This document shows, piece after piece, positions 8,849 through 17,346 of a stretch of DNA of 64,000 nucleotides. The notes below the pieces were generated by a model. The model saw only the letters and a list, made by a program, of their open reading frames with translations, was not told the DNA's origin and searched no databases. Within the stretch, counting starts at the first letter, position 1, and every line of letters begins with the position of its first letter. The DNA comes from Sphingomonas guangdongensis (GTDB lineage: Bacteria > Pseudomonadota > Alphaproteobacteria > Sphingomonadales > Sphingomonadaceae), in NCBI RefSeq assembly GCF_900199185.1, contig NZ_OBMI01000002.1, positions 620,001 to 684,000 of the forward strand, written 5' to 3'. Both the position numbers and the translations under genes were made by a program.

Positions 8849-8965
8849 TTGTGCGTTGCGGCGCGTTCGGCGGAGTGCTAGCTGCGCCGACCTGATGCCA
8901 ACAGAGGCGCCCAGGGTCGTGACCATGACCATCACCGCCGGACATCCGGCCACGGACATCCGCCG

Positions 8966-10885
8966 GTGAGCGACGCGCTCCCGACCACATCCGCCGACTC
9001 ACCACCCGCCGACCTTGAACACCCGCACGCGAAGGACGGGCTGGCCAAGCTCGCGGTGGGCGCGATCGGCGTCGTCTACGGCGACATCGGCACCAGCCCG
9101 CTCTACGCGATGAAGGAGGTGTTCGTCGGGCATCACCCGCTCGCGGTCGACCAACTCCACATCTTCGGCGTGATCAGCCTGATGTTCTGGTCGCTGATCC
9201 TGATCGTGACGCTTAAGTACGTCCTCTTGATCCTGCGCGCCGACAACAATGGCGAGGGCGGGAGCCTGGCGCTGCTCGCGCTGATCCAGCGCAAGTCGGG
9301 CGGTGGCCGATGGGGACCGAGCCTTGTCATGCTTGGCGTGCTCGCGACCGCGCTGTTCTTCGGGGACTGCATGATCACGCCCGCGATCTCGGTCCTCTCC
9401 GCGGTCGAGGGGCTGGCGACCGTGCAGGAGGGATTCGACAGCTGGGTGATCCCGATCGCGGTCGGGATCATGGTCGGGCTGTTCTACCTTCAGTCGGTCG
9501 GCACGGCCAAGGTCGGCAAGCTGTTCGGGCCGATCATGCTGATCTACTTCGTGACGCTGTCGGTCATGGGCCTGCTGAAGATCATCGATCGTCCGGACGT
9601 CCTGCTCGCGCTCAATCCGTGGTGGGCGGTGCAGTTCGCGGTCACCGACGGAGGGCTCGCCTTTCTGGCGCTGGGCTCGGTCGTGCTGTGCGTGACCGGT
9701 GCGGAGGCGCTCTACGCCGACATGGGGCATTTCGGGCGGCGGCCGATCCAGTTCGCCTGGGCGTTCCCGGTGCTGCCGGCCCTGATGCTCAACTATCTGG
9801 GGCAGGGCGCACTGCTGCTCGACGATCCCGCGGCGGCGGAGAACCCCTTCTTTCTGATGGCGAGCGAGGACTTCCGCCTGCCGCTGGTGATCCTGGCTAC
9901 TATGGCGACCGTGATCGCCAGCCAGGCGGTGATCACCGGCGCTTATTCGGTGGTCCAGCAGGCGGTCCAGCTCGGCCTCATGCCGCGCATCCGGATCGAT
10001 CATACCTCCGCCAGCGAGGCGGGGCAGATCTACATCCCGACGATCAACTGGGCGCTGCTGACCATGGTGCTGCTGCTGATTCTCGGCTTCCAGGAATCGT
10101 CGAACCTCGCCGCCGCCTACGGCATCGCGGTCACCGGCACGATGTTCATCACCACCTGCATGATGGGAGTGCTGTTCCGCCGCGTGTGGCAGTGGCCGAT
10201 CGCCCTGGTGGCGGCGTTCGTCACCGTGTTCGTCATCATCGACGGCATGTACTTTGCCTCCAACCTGACCAAGGTGCCGGACGGCGGCTGGTTCCCGCTC
10301 CTGGTCGGGATCGTCGTCTTCATCCTGCTGACCACCTGGGCCAAGGGTCGATCGCTGATGATCGAGCGGCTGGCCGAGGCTGCCATGCCGATGAAGATCT
10401 TCATCCAGTCCGCCGCCAACTCGGCGACGCGGGTGCCGGGCACCGCGGTGTTCATGACCTCCACCGCGGACGGCGTGCCCCACGCGCTGCTCCACAACCT
10501 CAAGCACAACAAGGTGCTCCACGAGCGTGTCGTGCTCCTGACGGTCAAGATCGTCGACGTTCCCTTCGTGCCCGACCACAAGCGGGTCGAGCAGTCGGAC
10601 CTGGGCCAGGGCTTCCACCGCATCGTCCTGCGCTTCGGCTTCATGCAGGAACCCGACGTGCCCGCCGCGCTCAAGACGGTCGGGGCGTGCGGGGCTGAGT
10701 TCAAGATGATGGACACCAGCTTCTTCCTTGCCCGCCAGACGCTCCTCCCCTCCGACAAGCCGGGCATGGCGATCTGGCGCGAGCAGCTGTTCGCCTGGAT
10801 GCTGCGCAATGCGGAGAGCGCGATGGAGTTCTTCCGCCTGCCGACCAACCGCGTGGTGGAGCTGGGAAGCCAGGTCGAGATTTGA
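8966..10885 (+). CDS. kup: Low-affinity potassium transporter Kup
   Basis: A 639-residue membrane protein with about twelve transmembrane segments and the Kup signature [15 protein letters not shown] near residue 40, followed by [19 protein letters not shown] cytoplasmic C-terminal domain follows the last span. Kup/HAK/KT proteins take up K+ by proton symport. The start is GTG at 8966. The stop overlaps the TTG start of the glycosyltransferase that follows. Confidence 0.96.
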   Translation: MSDALPTTSADSPPADLEHPHAKDGLAKLAVGAIGVVYGDIGTSPLYAMKEVFVGHHPLAVDQLHIFGVISLMFWSLILIVTLKYVLLILRADNNGEGGSLALLALIQRKSGGGRWGPSLVMLGVLATALFFGDCMITPAISVLSAVEGLATVQEGFDSWVIPIAVGIMVGLFYLQSVGTAKVGKLFGPIMLIYFVTLSVMGLLKIIDRPDVLLALNPWWAVQFAVTDGGLAFLALGSVVLCVTGAEALYADMGHFGRRPIQFAWAFPVLPALMLNYLGQGALLLDDPAAAENPFFLMASEDFRLPLVILATMATVIASQAVITGAYSVVQQAVQLGLMPRIRIDHTSASEAGQIYIPTINWALLTMVLLLILGFQESSNLAAAYGIAVTGTMFITTCMMGVLFRRVWQWPIALVAAFVTVFVIIDGMYFASNLTKVPDGGWFPLLVGIVVFILLTTWAKGRSLMIERLAEAAMPMKIFIQSAANSATRVPGTAVFMTSTADGVPHALLHNLKHNKVLHERVVLLTVKIVDVPFVPDHKRVEQSDLGQGFHRIVLRFGFMQEPDVPAALKTVGACGAEFKMMDTSFFLARQTLLPSDKPGMAIWREQLFAWMLRNAESAMEFFRLPTNRVVELGSQVEI

Positions 10886-12030
10886 GCGGACCGCCGGTCA
10901 ACATCCTTCACCTCCACTCGAGCTTCTCGCTCGGCGGCAAGGAGGCGCGGGCGGTGCGGCTGATGAACGCCTGGGGCGAGCGGGCGCGGCACACGATCGT
11001 GTCGGGCGTCCCCGACCAGACCGGGGCGGAGCGGGCGATCGCGCGCTCCATCGACTACCAGATCGCGCAGAACCCGCCGCCGCTGACCGGCAAGCCCTCG
11101 GTCAAGCGCTACGAGGCGATCGCGCGCTACATGCGACGCTTCGATCTGGTGCTCACCTACAACTGGGGAGCGATCGACGGAGTCATGGCGCGGCGCGTGT
11201 TCGGCAGGGGCGCGCCGCCGGTGGTCCACCACGAGGACGGCTTCAACTCCGACGAGGCCACCCGCCTGCTGCCGGTCCGCAACATGTACCGCCGCCTGGC
11301 GCTGCCCGCCGCACACGCGCTGGCGGTGCCGAGCCAGTTGCTGGAGCAGATCGCGCTCGACGTGTGGAAGCAGCCGCCGGCACGCGTCCACCGCATCTCC
11401 AACGGCGTGCCGACGATGCGCTACGCGGCCAAGCCCGGGAAGGACGCGATCCCCGGCTTCACTCGCCGCCCGGGCGAGGTGGTGATCGGCACCGTCGCCG
11501 GCCTGCGCGCCGTCAAGGACCTGCCGCTGCTGGTTCGCGCCTTCGGTGGCGTGCCGGGCAAGGTGCGGCTGGTGATCGTCGGCGAGGGGCCGGATCGGCA
11601 GGCGATCGAGGACGCGGTCGATGCCATGTTCCTCCACGATCAGGTGGTGCTCGCCGGTTTCCTGCCCGATCCGGCTAGTTACATCGGGACGTTCGACATC
11701 TTCGCGCTGTCCTCCAGGAGCGAGCAGCAGCCGATCGTGGTCATGGAGGCGATGGCCGCCGGGTTGCCGGTGGTCTCCCCGACGGTCGGAGACGTGGCCG
11801 AGATGGTGAGCGAGCCCAACCGCCAGTATCTGACCGAGGATCGCAGCGAGGTGGCGCTGCGCGACCGGCTGACGTGGCTGGTGCAGGATGAGAAGACGCG
11901 GCGCTGGGTCGGCCAGGCGAACCAGGCGCGCGCGCGCGCGTTGTTTGACGAGAGTGCGACCATCGCGGCCTATGCGGCGCTGTACGAAGGCGCACTGGGC
12001 CGTCCCGGCGCGCTCTGGCCTTCGCGATAA
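10882..12030 (+). CDS. Family 4 glycosyltransferase
   Basis: A 382-residue GT-B fold protein. The N-terminal acceptor domain begins with [20 protein letters not shown], with the glycine-rich loop typical of GT4 enzymes. The C-terminal donor domain contains [36 protein letters not shown] and the E-x7-E motif in [17 protein letters not shown]. It transfers a sugar from a nucleotide donor, probably into a surface glycan or glycolipid; neither donor nor acceptor can be read. It starts with TTG at 10882 inside the end of kup (TTGA). Confidence 0.85.
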   Translation: MSGPPVNILHLHSSFSLGGKEARAVRLMNAWGERARHTIVSGVPDQTGAERAIARSIDYQIAQNPPPLTGKPSVKRYEAIARYMRRFDLVLTYNWGAIDGVMARRVFGRGAPPVVHHEDGFNSDEATRLLPVRNMYRRLALPAAHALAVPSQLLEQIALDVWKQPPARVHRISNGVPTMRYAAKPGKDAIPGFTRRPGEVVIGTVAGLRAVKDLPLLVRAFGGVPGKVRLVIVGEGPDRQAIEDAVDAMFLHDQVVLAGFLPDPASYIGTFDIFALSSRSEQQPIVVMEAMAAGLPVVSPTVGDVAEMVSEPNRQYLTEDRSEVALRDRLTWLVQDEKTRRWVGQANQARARALFDESATIAAYAALYEGALGRPGALWPSR

Positions 12031-12092
12031 CAGTCGCAATTTTGCCATATAGCGGGTAACGGCGCCGCGATGGGGCATCTGGTGGAGGTAGC

Positions 12093-13496
12093 GTGTTCAA
12101 GGGTCTGACGCCGATCGTCTATGGGGGCCGTGAGGTCTGGCCGCTGGTCGAGGGCGGCAAGGGCGTGGCGGCGACCAATCACGCCTCTGCCGGCGCCTGG
12201 GCGGCCGCCGGCGGAATCGGCACCGTGTCGGCGGTCAACGCCGACAGCTACGATCCCGAGGGCAAGATCATCCCCCAGGTCTACCACGCGCTGACCCGGC
12301 GCGCGCGGCACGAGGAACTGGTCGAGTACGCGATCGAGGGCGCGGTGCAGCAGGTCAAGCGCGCCTGGGACATCGCCGGCGGCGCGGGTGCGATCAATAT
12401 CAACGTGCTGTGGGAGATGGGCGGCGCGCAGCGGATCCTTCACGGCGTGCTGGAGCGGACCCGCGGGCTCGTCTCGGGCGTGACCTGCGGCGCGGGCATG
12501 CCGTACAAGCTCAGCGAGATCGCGGCCTCCTACGGCGTCAGCTATCTGCCGATCGTGAGCTCCGGACGCGCCTTTCGCGCGTTGTGGAAGCGGGCGTACT
12601 CGAAAGCGGCCGAGTGGCTGGCGGCGGTGGTGTACGAGGATCCCTGGCTGGCCGGCGGCCATAACGGCCTGTCGAACGCGGAGGACCCGCTCGCGCCCGA
12701 GGACCCGTACCCGCGGGTGAAGGCGCTGCGCGAAACGATGCGCGAGGGCGGCATCAGCGACGACGTGCCGATCGTGATGGCGGGCGGCGTCTGGTACCTG
12801 CGCGACTGGAGCGACTGGATCGACAATCCGGAGCTCGGGCGCATCGCCTTTCAGTTCGGAACGCGCCCGCTGCTGACCCAGGAAAGCCCGATCCCGGCCG
12901 AGTGGAAGGCCAAGCTGATGGAGATCGAGCCGGGCGAGGTGCTGCTCCACCGCTTCTCGCCGACCGGCTTCTACTCCTCCGCGGTCCGCAACCCGTTCCT
13001 CCGCAACCTGGAGGCGCGCTCGGAGCGGCAGATTGCCTTCTCTGCGCAGCAGGCGGGGGACCACACCCACCAGCTCGACGTCGGGGTAAAGGGCCGCAAC
13101 TTCTGGGTCACGCTCGGCGATCTCATGCGCGCCCGCGAGTGGTACGGGCTCGGCTTCACGGAGGCGCTGAAGACGCCCGACAACACGCTTGTGTTCGTGA
13201 CCGCGGAGGAGAAGGGCACGATCCGCAAGGATCAGGCCGACTGCATGGGGTGCCTCAGCCAGTGCAGCTTCTCGTCCTGGGCGGACACGGAGACGAACTC
13301 CACCGGGCGCCTCGCCGACCCGCGCTCCTTCTGCATTCAGAAGACGCTGCAGGACATCGCGCACGGCGGTCCGACCGACCAGAACCTGATGTTCGCCGGC
13401 CACGCGGCCTATCAGTTCAAGCGGGATCCGTTCTACTCGAACGGCTTCGTGCCGACGGTGAAGCAGCTGGTCGACCGCATCCTGACGGGGGACTGA
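12093..13496 (+). CDS. Nitronate monooxygenase-like NAD(P)H:flavin oxidoreductase with C-terminal cysteine cluster
   Basis: A 467-residue TIM-barrel flavoprotein. The segment SGVTCGAGMPYKLSEIA and the phosphate-binding region PIVMAGGVW, with LGRIAFQFGTRPLL further on, are those of the 2-nitropropane dioxygenase/NMO superfamily, which binds FMN. It is about 100 residues longer than ordinary NMOs. The extra C-terminal part holds four cysteines, C384, C387, C391 and C414 (C-x2-C-x3-C-x22-C), a spacing that recalls the iron-sulfur motif of old-yellow-enzyme-type dienoyl-CoA reductases. The substrate is unknown. The start is GTG 12093, preceded by GGTGGAGG. Confidence 0.8.
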   Translation: MFKGLTPIVYGGREVWPLVEGGKGVAATNHASAGAWAAAGGIGTVSAVNADSYDPEGKIIPQVYHALTRRARHEELVEYAIEGAVQQVKRAWDIAGGAGAININVLWEMGGAQRILHGVLERTRGLVSGVTCGAGMPYKLSEIAASYGVSYLPIVSSGRAFRALWKRAYSKAAEWLAAVVYEDPWLAGGHNGLSNAEDPLAPEDPYPRVKALRETMREGGISDDVPIVMAGGVWYLRDWSDWIDNPELGRIAFQFGTRPLLTQESPIPAEWKAKLMEIEPGEVLLHRFSPTGFYSSAVRNPFLRNLEARSERQIAFSAQQAGDHTHQLDVGVKGRNFWVTLGDLMRAREWYGLGFTEALKTPDNTLVFVTAEEKGTIRKDQADCMGCLSQCSFSSWADTETNSTGRLADPRSFCIQKTLQDIAHGGPTDQNLMFAGHAAYQFKRDPFYSNGFVPTVKQLVDRILTGD

Positions 13497-13502
13497 GCAG
13501 GC

Positions 13503-13579
13503 GTCATCCCGGGGACGCTGGGAGCTCGTGCCGCGGGCGTGCGCCTCTTGATCGAGCCTCCTGCGTAAGCTCGGATGAC
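13503..13579. repeat. Imperfect inverted repeat in a convergent gap
   Basis: The 90-base gap between the convergent flavoprotein and PilZ genes begins with GTCATCC and ends with GGATGAC, about 63 bases apart, with GC-rich sequence between. It resembles a worn member of the intergenic inverted repeats common in sphingomonads. It may act as a weak bidirectional terminator, but there is no T-run. Confidence 0.35.
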
Positions 13580-13586
13580 CGGAACC

Positions 13587-14081
13587 TCAGGAATTGCCTG
13601 CCATCGCTTGCCGAACCGCGGCGAAGGGGCGATCAACCACGTCGAACAGCGTCGCGCCGATCACCAGCGCGACCGCGACGATCCCGGCGAGCAGCACCAT
13701 GTGCTGGAACGCGGCGGCGCGGCGCTGGCTGCGCGCCGCGATCTCCTCGACGCGGGGCCGCTCGCGCCGCTCGGCGACGGGAGAGTTCGCCTCCGTCGGA
13801 GCCGTGACCGGCGCGGCACGAGCGGCGGTGAGCGCGGGGATGTCGATGGCGTCCTGAGTGCGCGCGCCGAACAGCGGCCCTGCCGACCAGACCACCCGCG
13901 CAACGATCTTCAGCGCGCCGCGGCGAACCTCCACATAGTCCCCGCGCTTCGGCACCGCCTCGGCCGGGCGCACCAGCAACCCCCGTTTCGAGACGTTCTG
14001 GACGGTGATGTCCTGCCAGGTGCCGGCACAGTTCATGCGCGCGCGCACGAACACCTTGTGCCTGGGCTCGCGCGCCTTCAC
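13587..14081 (-). CDS. PilZ domain protein with C-terminal membrane anchor
   Basis: A 164-residue protein. The N-terminal PilZ domain shows basic residues at the start (REPRHKVFVRAR) and the N-x-S-x-x-G motif as NVSKRG, the two elements that bind cyclic di-GMP. A linker rich in Ala, Arg and Glu follows. A hydrophobic helix (HMVLLAGIVAVALVIGATLF) near residues 126-145 probably anchors it in the inner membrane. It is likely a c-di-GMP effector; the output is unknown. The start is GTG at 14081, with a weak ribosome binding site. Confidence 0.75.
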   Translation of the reverse strand: MKAREPRHKVFVRARMNCAGTWQDITVQNVSKRGLLVRPAEAVPKRGDYVEVRRGALKIVARVVWSAGPLFGARTQDAIDIPALTAARAAPVTAPTEANSPVAERRERPRVEEIAARSQRRAAAFQHMVLLAGIVAVALVIGATLFDVVDRPFAAVRQAMAGNS

Positions 14082-14264
14082 CGAGAAACTCCGCCGATCA
14101 TGGCTTTGCGCGATAACGGACGAAGGTTAAAGCGCTGGAAAGACAAACACTAACGCAGATTAGGCACGACGCCGCCGACAGGGTTCAGAGGCGTAGGGCG
14201 GCAGTGAATGGTTGATACGGGAGCCGCCCGCTCGCTAGTGTCCGGTCGGGCAAGGGGACAGGTG

Positions 14265-14747
14265 ATGCGGGCAGCGGTGACGATCGGGGCGGTGGTGGTC
14301 GCGGGGCTCGTCTTGCCGGGGGCAGTCGAGGCGCAGCGCCGCGCCACGCCCTATTTCGCGTCGATCTCGGCCGGCAAGGCGATGATGCGGACGGGCCCGG
14401 GCCGCAACTACCCGGCAAGCTGGCTCTACGTCCGCGCCGGGCTGCCGATCAAGGTGATCGACATCTACAAGGAATGGCGCAAGGTCGAGGATCCGGGCGG
14501 CACACAGGGGTGGATGCTCGGCGCACTGCTGACCGAGACGCGCACCGCCATCGTCGTCGACACCGTGCTGGAACTGCGCGACACCCCGCGGACGGGCGGG
14601 CGCGTCCAGTACCGCGCGGCGCCCGGCGTGGTCGGGCGGATCAGCAAGTGCACGAGCGGCTGGTGCTGGTTCGACGTCCGCGGGCGTGCCGGCTACGTCG
14701 AGGCCATCCACCTGTGGGGGGTCGATCCAGGCGAGGAGATCGAGTGA
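14265..14747 (+). CDS. Secreted SH3-domain protein
   Basis: A 160-residue protein with a cleavable signal peptide (cleavage near AVEAQ). It carries two bacterial SH3-like repeats: KAMMRTGPGRNYPASWLYVR ... GWMLGALL and TVLELRDTPR ... CWFDVRGRAGYVEAIHLWG. Such periplasmic proteins bind cell-wall peptides or act as adaptors. ATG 14265 follows AGGGGACAGG and starts a proper signal peptide; an earlier in-frame start at 14208 would bury it. The stop overlaps the GNAT gene (GTGA). Confidence 0.8.
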   Translation: MRAAVTIGAVVVAGLVLPGAVEAQRRATPYFASISAGKAMMRTGPGRNYPASWLYVRAGLPIKVIDIYKEWRKVEDPGGTQGWMLGALLTETRTAIVVDTVLELRDTPRTGGRVQYRAAPGVVGRISKCTSGWCWFDVRGRAGYVEAIHLWGVDPGEEIE

Positions 14748-15250
14748 GCCTGCGCTTCGCCCGCGCGGCGCTGAACGACCCGCAAGTGGTGGCATTGCTC
14801 GATCATCACATGCGCGAGGCGCACCGCAACTCGCCGCCGGGCAGCGTCTTCGCGCTCGACCTGTCGGGGCTGGCGCACCCGGACATCGCACTTTGGGCGG
14901 CTTGGAACGAGAATGCGCTGGCGGGATTGGGAGCGCTGAAGCGGCTGCCGGCGGAGCACGGCGAACTCAAGTCTATGCGGACCGCCCCCGCCTGTCTGCG
15001 CCAGGGCGTCGGCCGCGCGATGCTCGCGCACCTGATCAGCGAGGCACGCGCGGCCGGGTTCACGCGGGTGAGCCTGGAAACCGGCGCCAACGATGCCTTC
15101 GCCGCAGCGCGGGCGATGTACGAGGCGGCGGGGTTCAATCCGTGCGCGCCGTTCGGCGACTACACGCTGACCGAGTTCAACCGGTGCTACTCGCTGGATT
15201 TGGTGGATCCAAACGGCGATCGTTGCGCGGTGACAGGTCTCGCGACGTGA
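14744..15250 (+). CDS. GNAT-family N-acetyltransferase
   Basis: A 168-residue acetyltransferase. The acetyl-CoA binding motif A is LRQGVGRAMLAHLISEARAA, followed by SLETGANDAFAAARAMYEAA and GFNPCAPFGDY, the usual GNAT C-terminal half. It transfers an acetyl group from acetyl-CoA to an amine; the substrate is unknown. GTG 14744 overlaps the SH3 gene stop and GTGA links it to the next gene, so three small genes form one coupled unit. Confidence 0.85.
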   Translation: MSLRFARAALNDPQVVALLDHHMREAHRNSPPGSVFALDLSGLAHPDIALWAAWNENALAGLGALKRLPAEHGELKSMRTAPACLRQGVGRAMLAHLISEARAAGFTRVSLETGANDAFAAARAMYEAAGFNPCAPFGDYTLTEFNRCYSLDLVDPNGDRCAVTGLAT

Positions 15251-15486
15251 AGCGCGCTTACCTGCTGCCGCTTCTGCTGAGCTTGCCAGGCTGTGCGCAG
15301 GATGATGACGATCTGCGTCAGGAGGCCGCGCGAGCTTGCGCGTTCAGCCCGTCGCGCTTCACCCTGTGGGAGGTTAGGCGCGACCGGACGACCGGACAGC
15401 CGGTCGCTATCGCCTATTCGGGCGTCGATCGCGACTGCATGACGCGCTGGTTGTACCGGAAGAAGCTCGCGGAAGTGCAATACTGA
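15247..15486 (+). CDS. Small putative lipoprotein
   Basis: A 79-residue protein with a short signal sequence ending LLSLPGC, a plausible though imperfect lipobox, followed by an acidic stretch DDDD and about 55 hydrophilic residues with two further cysteines. It starts with GTG 15247, overlapping the GNAT gene. No family is recognised. Confidence 0.6.
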   Translation: MKRAYLLPLLLSLPGCAQDDDDLRQEAARACAFSPSRFTLWEVRRDRTTGQPVAIAYSGVDRDCMTRWLYRKKLAEVQY

Positions 15487-15500
15487 CGGTTCGCATCCGC

Positions 15501-16688
15501 TCAGTCCAACAACTCCACCGCCATCGCCGTTGCTTCGCCGCCGCCGATGCAGAGCGAGGCCAGGCCGCGCTTCTGCCCCGTCGTTTCCAGTGCCGACAGC
15601 AGCGTCGCAAGCACCCGTGCGCCGCTCGCGCCGATCGGGTGGCCGAGCGCGCAGGCGCCGCCATGGACGTTCAGCACGTCGTGCGCGATGCCGAGATCGC
15701 GCATCGCGATCATCGCGACCACGGCGAACGCCTCGTTCACCTCGAACAGGTCGACGTCACCCAGCTCCCAGCCGGCGCGCTCCAGCGCTTTGCGCATCGC
15801 GAATACGGGTGCCGTCGTGAACCGCGCCGGCGCGTGGGCGTGGGCGGCGTGCGCCACGACCCGCGCGATCGGGTTGAGCCCCAGCCGCTCGGCGACGCTC
15901 GCGCGGGTCATCACCAGCGCGGCCGCGCCGTCGGAGATCGAGGAGGCGTTGGCGGCCGTGATCGTGCCTTCCTTGGCGAACGCGGCCTTGAGCGTCGGTA
16001 TTTTCGCGATGTCACCCTTGGCCGGCTGCTCGTCGAGCGTCACGTTGGTGGTGCCGCGCCGGCCGGTCAGCTCGACGGGCACGATCTCCCGGTCGAACGC
16101 GCCGCTCGCCTGTGCCTTCTGTGCGCGGGTGAGGCTCGCGATGGCATAGTCGTCCTGCGCGGCGCGCGTGAACTGGTACTCGGTCGCCGCGTCCTCCGCG
16201 AACACGCCCATCGCCTTGCCGGATTCGTAGGCGTCCTCCAGCCCGTCGAGGAACATATGATCCATCAGCCGGTCGTGCCCGATCCGCGCCCCGCCGCGGT
16301 GGCGGGTGGAGAGATAGGGCGCGTTGGTCATGCTCTCCATGCCCCCCGCCACGACCAGATCGGCGGAGCCGGCGGCGAGCGTGTCGGCCGCCATGATCGC
16401 GGCCTGCATGCCCGATCCGCACATCTTGTTGACGGTGGTCGCCTCGACATGCTCGCCGAGACCGGCGCGGATCGCCGCCTGTCGCGCGGGCGCCTGACCC
16501 AGCCCCGCGGGCAGCACGCAGCCCATGTAGATGCGCTCGATCGCCGGGCCCTTCAGTCCCGCCCGCTCGACCGCCGCGCCGACCGCCGTCGCGCCGAGTG
16601 CGGTCGCCGTCGCCTCCGTCAGCGCGCCCTGAAAGCTTCCCATTGGAGTGCGGCCATAGCTGACGATGACGACGGGATCGGGGGACAT
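15501..16688 (-). CDS. Acetyl-CoA C-acetyltransferase (thiolase)
   Basis: A 395-residue thiolase with all three catalytic blocks. The acyl-accepting cysteine is in NKMCGSGMQA, the catalytic His in LGHPIGASGAR and the second cysteine in LCIGGGEATAMA; NEAF is also present. It condenses or cleaves acetoacetyl-CoA in the cytoplasm, serving PHB, ketone or fatty acid metabolism. No phaB or other pathway genes are nearby, so the pathway is open. ATG 16688 begins the conserved MSPDPVVIVSYGRTPMG; the upstream frame extension is not conserved. Confidence 0.93.
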   Translation of the reverse strand: MSPDPVVIVSYGRTPMGSFQGALTEATATALGATAVGAAVERAGLKGPAIERIYMGCVLPAGLGQAPARQAAIRAGLGEHVEATTVNKMCGSGMQAAIMAADTLAAGSADLVVAGGMESMTNAPYLSTRHRGGARIGHDRLMDHMFLDGLEDAYESGKAMGVFAEDAATEYQFTRAAQDDYAIASLTRAQKAQASGAFDREIVPVELTGRRGTTNVTLDEQPAKGDIAKIPTLKAAFAKEGTITAANASSISDGAAALVMTRASVAERLGLNPIARVVAHAAHAHAPARFTTAPVFAMRKALERAGWELGDVDLFEVNEAFAVVAMIAMRDLGIAHDVLNVHGGACALGHPIGASGARVLATLLSALETTGQKRGLASLCIGGGEATAMAVELLD

Positions 16689-16752
16689 GGGGCTCTCCTG
16701 CGCGTGCTTTTCCGCGCTGTGGCGGACGCCGCCGTCTCCCGCAAGCCGCGGA

Positions 16753-17214
16753 TCAGGCGAGCGGCGTTCCCTGACGCTCGCAGACGTAGCGGGCGATCTC
16801 CTCGCGCAGCGGAAAGCCCGCCATCGAACGGAGCGGCCCGTCGCGCTTGAACGACGTTTCGGCAAAGGCGCGGCGGTTACCCACGCCGACGATGTGGAAC
16901 AGCCGCTTGGCACAGTCGATCTCGACCCGGGCATAAGCGGCCTTGTTGCCCTTCTCCTCGCGCAGCAGCGCGACCACCGTGCCGGCCAGGATCGGGCGGC
17001 GGTGCTGCAGCAGATAGTAGCGCGTCCGCTGGTCGGACGGCGTCGGGATCAGGTCGCCCTCGATCGGGTAGGAGGGGCGGAGCGGCGCGGCCATGTTGGT
17101 CATGGTGAGCGTGCGGAGCTTCAGATCGGAGTCGTTCGCACTCGCCGCCGGCTCGGACGAGCAACCCGCAGCCAGGAGGGAGAGCGCCGCCGCTGCGGCA
17201 ATCGTCTTTAACAT
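16753..17214 (-). CDS. Putative lipoprotein, unknown function
   Basis: A 153-residue protein with a strong lipoprotein signal peptide (MLKTIAAAAALSLLAAGCSS; lipobox LAAGC). The mature part contains YYLLQHRRPILAGTVVALLR and a paired-cysteine region (DCAKRLFHIVG ... YVCERQG). It is probably anchored on the periplasmic side of a membrane. No family is recognised. A perfect 16-base palindrome lies about 80 bases upstream. Confidence 0.75.
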   Translation of the reverse strand: MLKTIAAAAALSLLAAGCSSEPAASANDSDLKLRTLTMTNMAAPLRPSYPIEGDLIPTPSDQRTRYYLLQHRRPILAGTVVALLREEKGNKAAYARVEIDCAKRLFHIVGVGNRRAFAETSFKRDGPLRSMAGFPLREEIARYVCERQGTPLA

Positions 17215-17294
17215 GGAGCAGCCTTCCTTTCGGAGGCGCCACCTAGGGAGCGGCGTTGTGCATTGCGATAAGGCCGTGCGCCGCAGAAAAGCTT

Positions 17295-17310
17295 TGTCAC
17301 GCGCGTGACA
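17295..17310. promoter_or_regulatory. Perfect 16-bp palindrome TGTCACGCGCGTGACA
   Basis: The two halves TGTCACGC and GCGTGACA are exact reverse complements. The site sits in the 132-base gap between the end of emrB and the start of the lipoprotein gene at 17214, about 80 bases upstream of the latter. Position and symmetry suggest an operator for a dimeric regulator. The regulator is not known. Confidence 0.5.
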
Positions 17311-17346
17311 TCCACCGCGAACCGCGCGTTTCCGTGGCTTTTCTGG

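Noticed and set aside
9310..10698. Long plus-strand frame inside kup
   Set aside because: Composition is Arg/Gly/Ala-rich without motifs, as expected of an alternative-frame shadow in GC-rich DNA. Many similar frames elsewhere were left out for the same reason.
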